A stretch of DNA of 15,388 nt from Euryarchaeota archaeon RBG_13_57_23 (GTDB lineage Archaea; Thermoplasmatota; Thermoplasmata; UBA10834). Position numbers and translations under genes: made by a program. Below, piece by piece: positions 14,869-15,388 of this stretch (within the stretch, counting starts at the first letter, position 1; every line of letters begins with the position of its first letter). A model generated the notes under the pieces. That model was not told the origin of the DNA. It did no database searches and saw nothing but the letters and a program-made list of their open reading frames with translations. The DNA is taken from the NCBI GenBank assembly GCA_001800675.1, contig MGVW01000003.1, positions 2,912 through 18,299 on the forward strand, written 5' to 3'.

Positions 14869-15388
14869 GACCTTGCTGAGGGCTTCTCCTTCTTCAACCT
14901 CTTCATGACCTTCTCGCTGGTCAGCTCTCTCAGGGCGTCCGTCGCGACCCATCTCGCGCTCCTGGAATCCATCTTATGGATACGTTTCGCGACCGCAGCT
15001 GCTTCCTTGTTCAAGGTGAGATTCCTTTTGCCTATCTGCCTGAGCGCCCAATTGACAGCTTTCTTGACGTAGTTCCTGTCGTCCGTGGCGCTCTTGATGA
15101 TGAGCGGGAAGTACGCCCTGAACTTCGCGTCAGAGGCGCTCTTGTCGTGGATTGCGAGGGTGGCTATCATCACGTACCCTGCTCGCTTGACGAACTCCTC
15201 TTTGCTATTGCTCCACTCCCGAGCTTTCTTGTGCGCGTGCTTCGACCAGCTGAACAGGTGCAGGCAGCAGCCATCGCATACATCCCATGAGTCGAAGTCC
15301 TTGACCCAGTCGTCCATTTGCTGCTCTGTCACTTGGTCAGGATCATCCATGATGCAGGCGACGAGCCGGGCATCTCTGATTCCCGAGT
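14862..15388 (-). CDS. AlkD-like DNA alkylation repair protein (5' end outside window)
   Basis: The frame is open to the right edge, so the ATG at 15350 is internal: the upstream codons read SGIRDARLVACIMDDP, continuing the fold. About 174 residues are visible. They match the HEAT-repeat AlkD/AlkC-like DNA glycosylase family (COG4912). The helical repeat segment VKDFDSWDVCDGCCLHLF carries the family's WD-x-x-D pattern. FVKRAGYVMIATLAIHDK and YVKKAVNWALRQIGKRN follow, both typical of the later repeats. AlkD removes N3- and N7-alkylated bases by clasping the DNA backbone. The C-terminus is a Lys-rich tail. The 3' end overlaps the UMP kinase gene tail-to-tail by 7 nt. Confidence 0.82.
   Translation of the reverse strand, partial: SGIRDARLVACIMDDPDQVTEQQMDDWVKDFDSWDVCDGCCLHLFSWSKHAHKKAREWSNSKEEFVKRAGYVMIATLAIHDKSASDAKFRAYFPLIIKSATDDRNYVKKAVNWALRQIGKRNLTLNKEAAAVAKRIHKMDSRSARWVATDALRELTSEKVMKRLKKEKPSARSH

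Noticed and set aside
15350..15350. ATG at 15350 as the start of the AlkD-like gene
   Set aside because: The frame stays open to the window edge and the upstream codons read as sensible protein continuing the fold, so the gene is cut by the window.
1..15388. CRISPR array, tRNA or rRNA genes
   Set aside because: No regularly spaced repeats and no cloverleaf-like or rRNA-like sequence was noticed in any intergenic gap on reading both strands by eye.

Overview
The window reads as a chromosome segment of a moderately GC-rich euryarchaeon, most likely a Thermoplasmata-type lineage. The archaeal signals are an archaeal/eukaryotic-type release factor (aRF1), an archaeal UMP kinase, the archaeal purine enzyme PurP, TATA-like promoter boxes and frequent TTG/GTG starts. 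The exact lineage is inferred, because no 16S rRNA or tRNA is present.

Layout from left to right. A 3' fragment of mutL, with an intact endonuclease motif, converges on a reverse-strand gene for a trimethylamine methyltransferase (MttB) family protein that has no in-frame amber codon. A divergent promoter region of about 150 bp follows. Next is a probable two-gene operon: an unrecognised 242-aa protein with a CxxC-x9-C cluster, then a protein with a C-terminal GNAT acetyltransferase domain. purP follows with its own TATA box and Shine-Dalgarno (SD) sequence.

Between purP and the next gene lies a compact insertion of about 1.36 kb. It carries only a frameshifted tnpB (IS605 OrfB/IS1341 type) on the reverse strand. 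It is bounded by imperfect terminal inverted repeats (GGTTC, a 7-9 nt spacer, then GGCGGGTGGTGA) and by 9-bp direct repeats AAAGCTTAT. The right-hand repeat forms part of the TATA box of the following gene. IS200/IS605 elements are not expected to have terminal inverted repeats or target duplications, so this is the most interesting structure in the window.

Downstream is a secreted, membrane-anchored surface protein of about 998 aa with three PKD domains, a CARDB-like domain and a C-terminal transmembrane anchor. It is followed by a lipoate-protein ligase A family gene, which converges on a reverse-strand translation operon of aRF1 then argS. aRF1 diverges from the UMP kinase gene, which converges with and overlaps an AlkD-like DNA alkylation repair gene running off the right edge.

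Most of the window is housekeeping: mismatch repair, alkylation repair, translation, nucleotide synthesis and cofactor attachment. The accessory parts are the MttB homologue, the tnpB element and the large surface protein. No CRISPR array, tRNA or rRNA was seen, and no intergenic stretch exceeds 300 bp.
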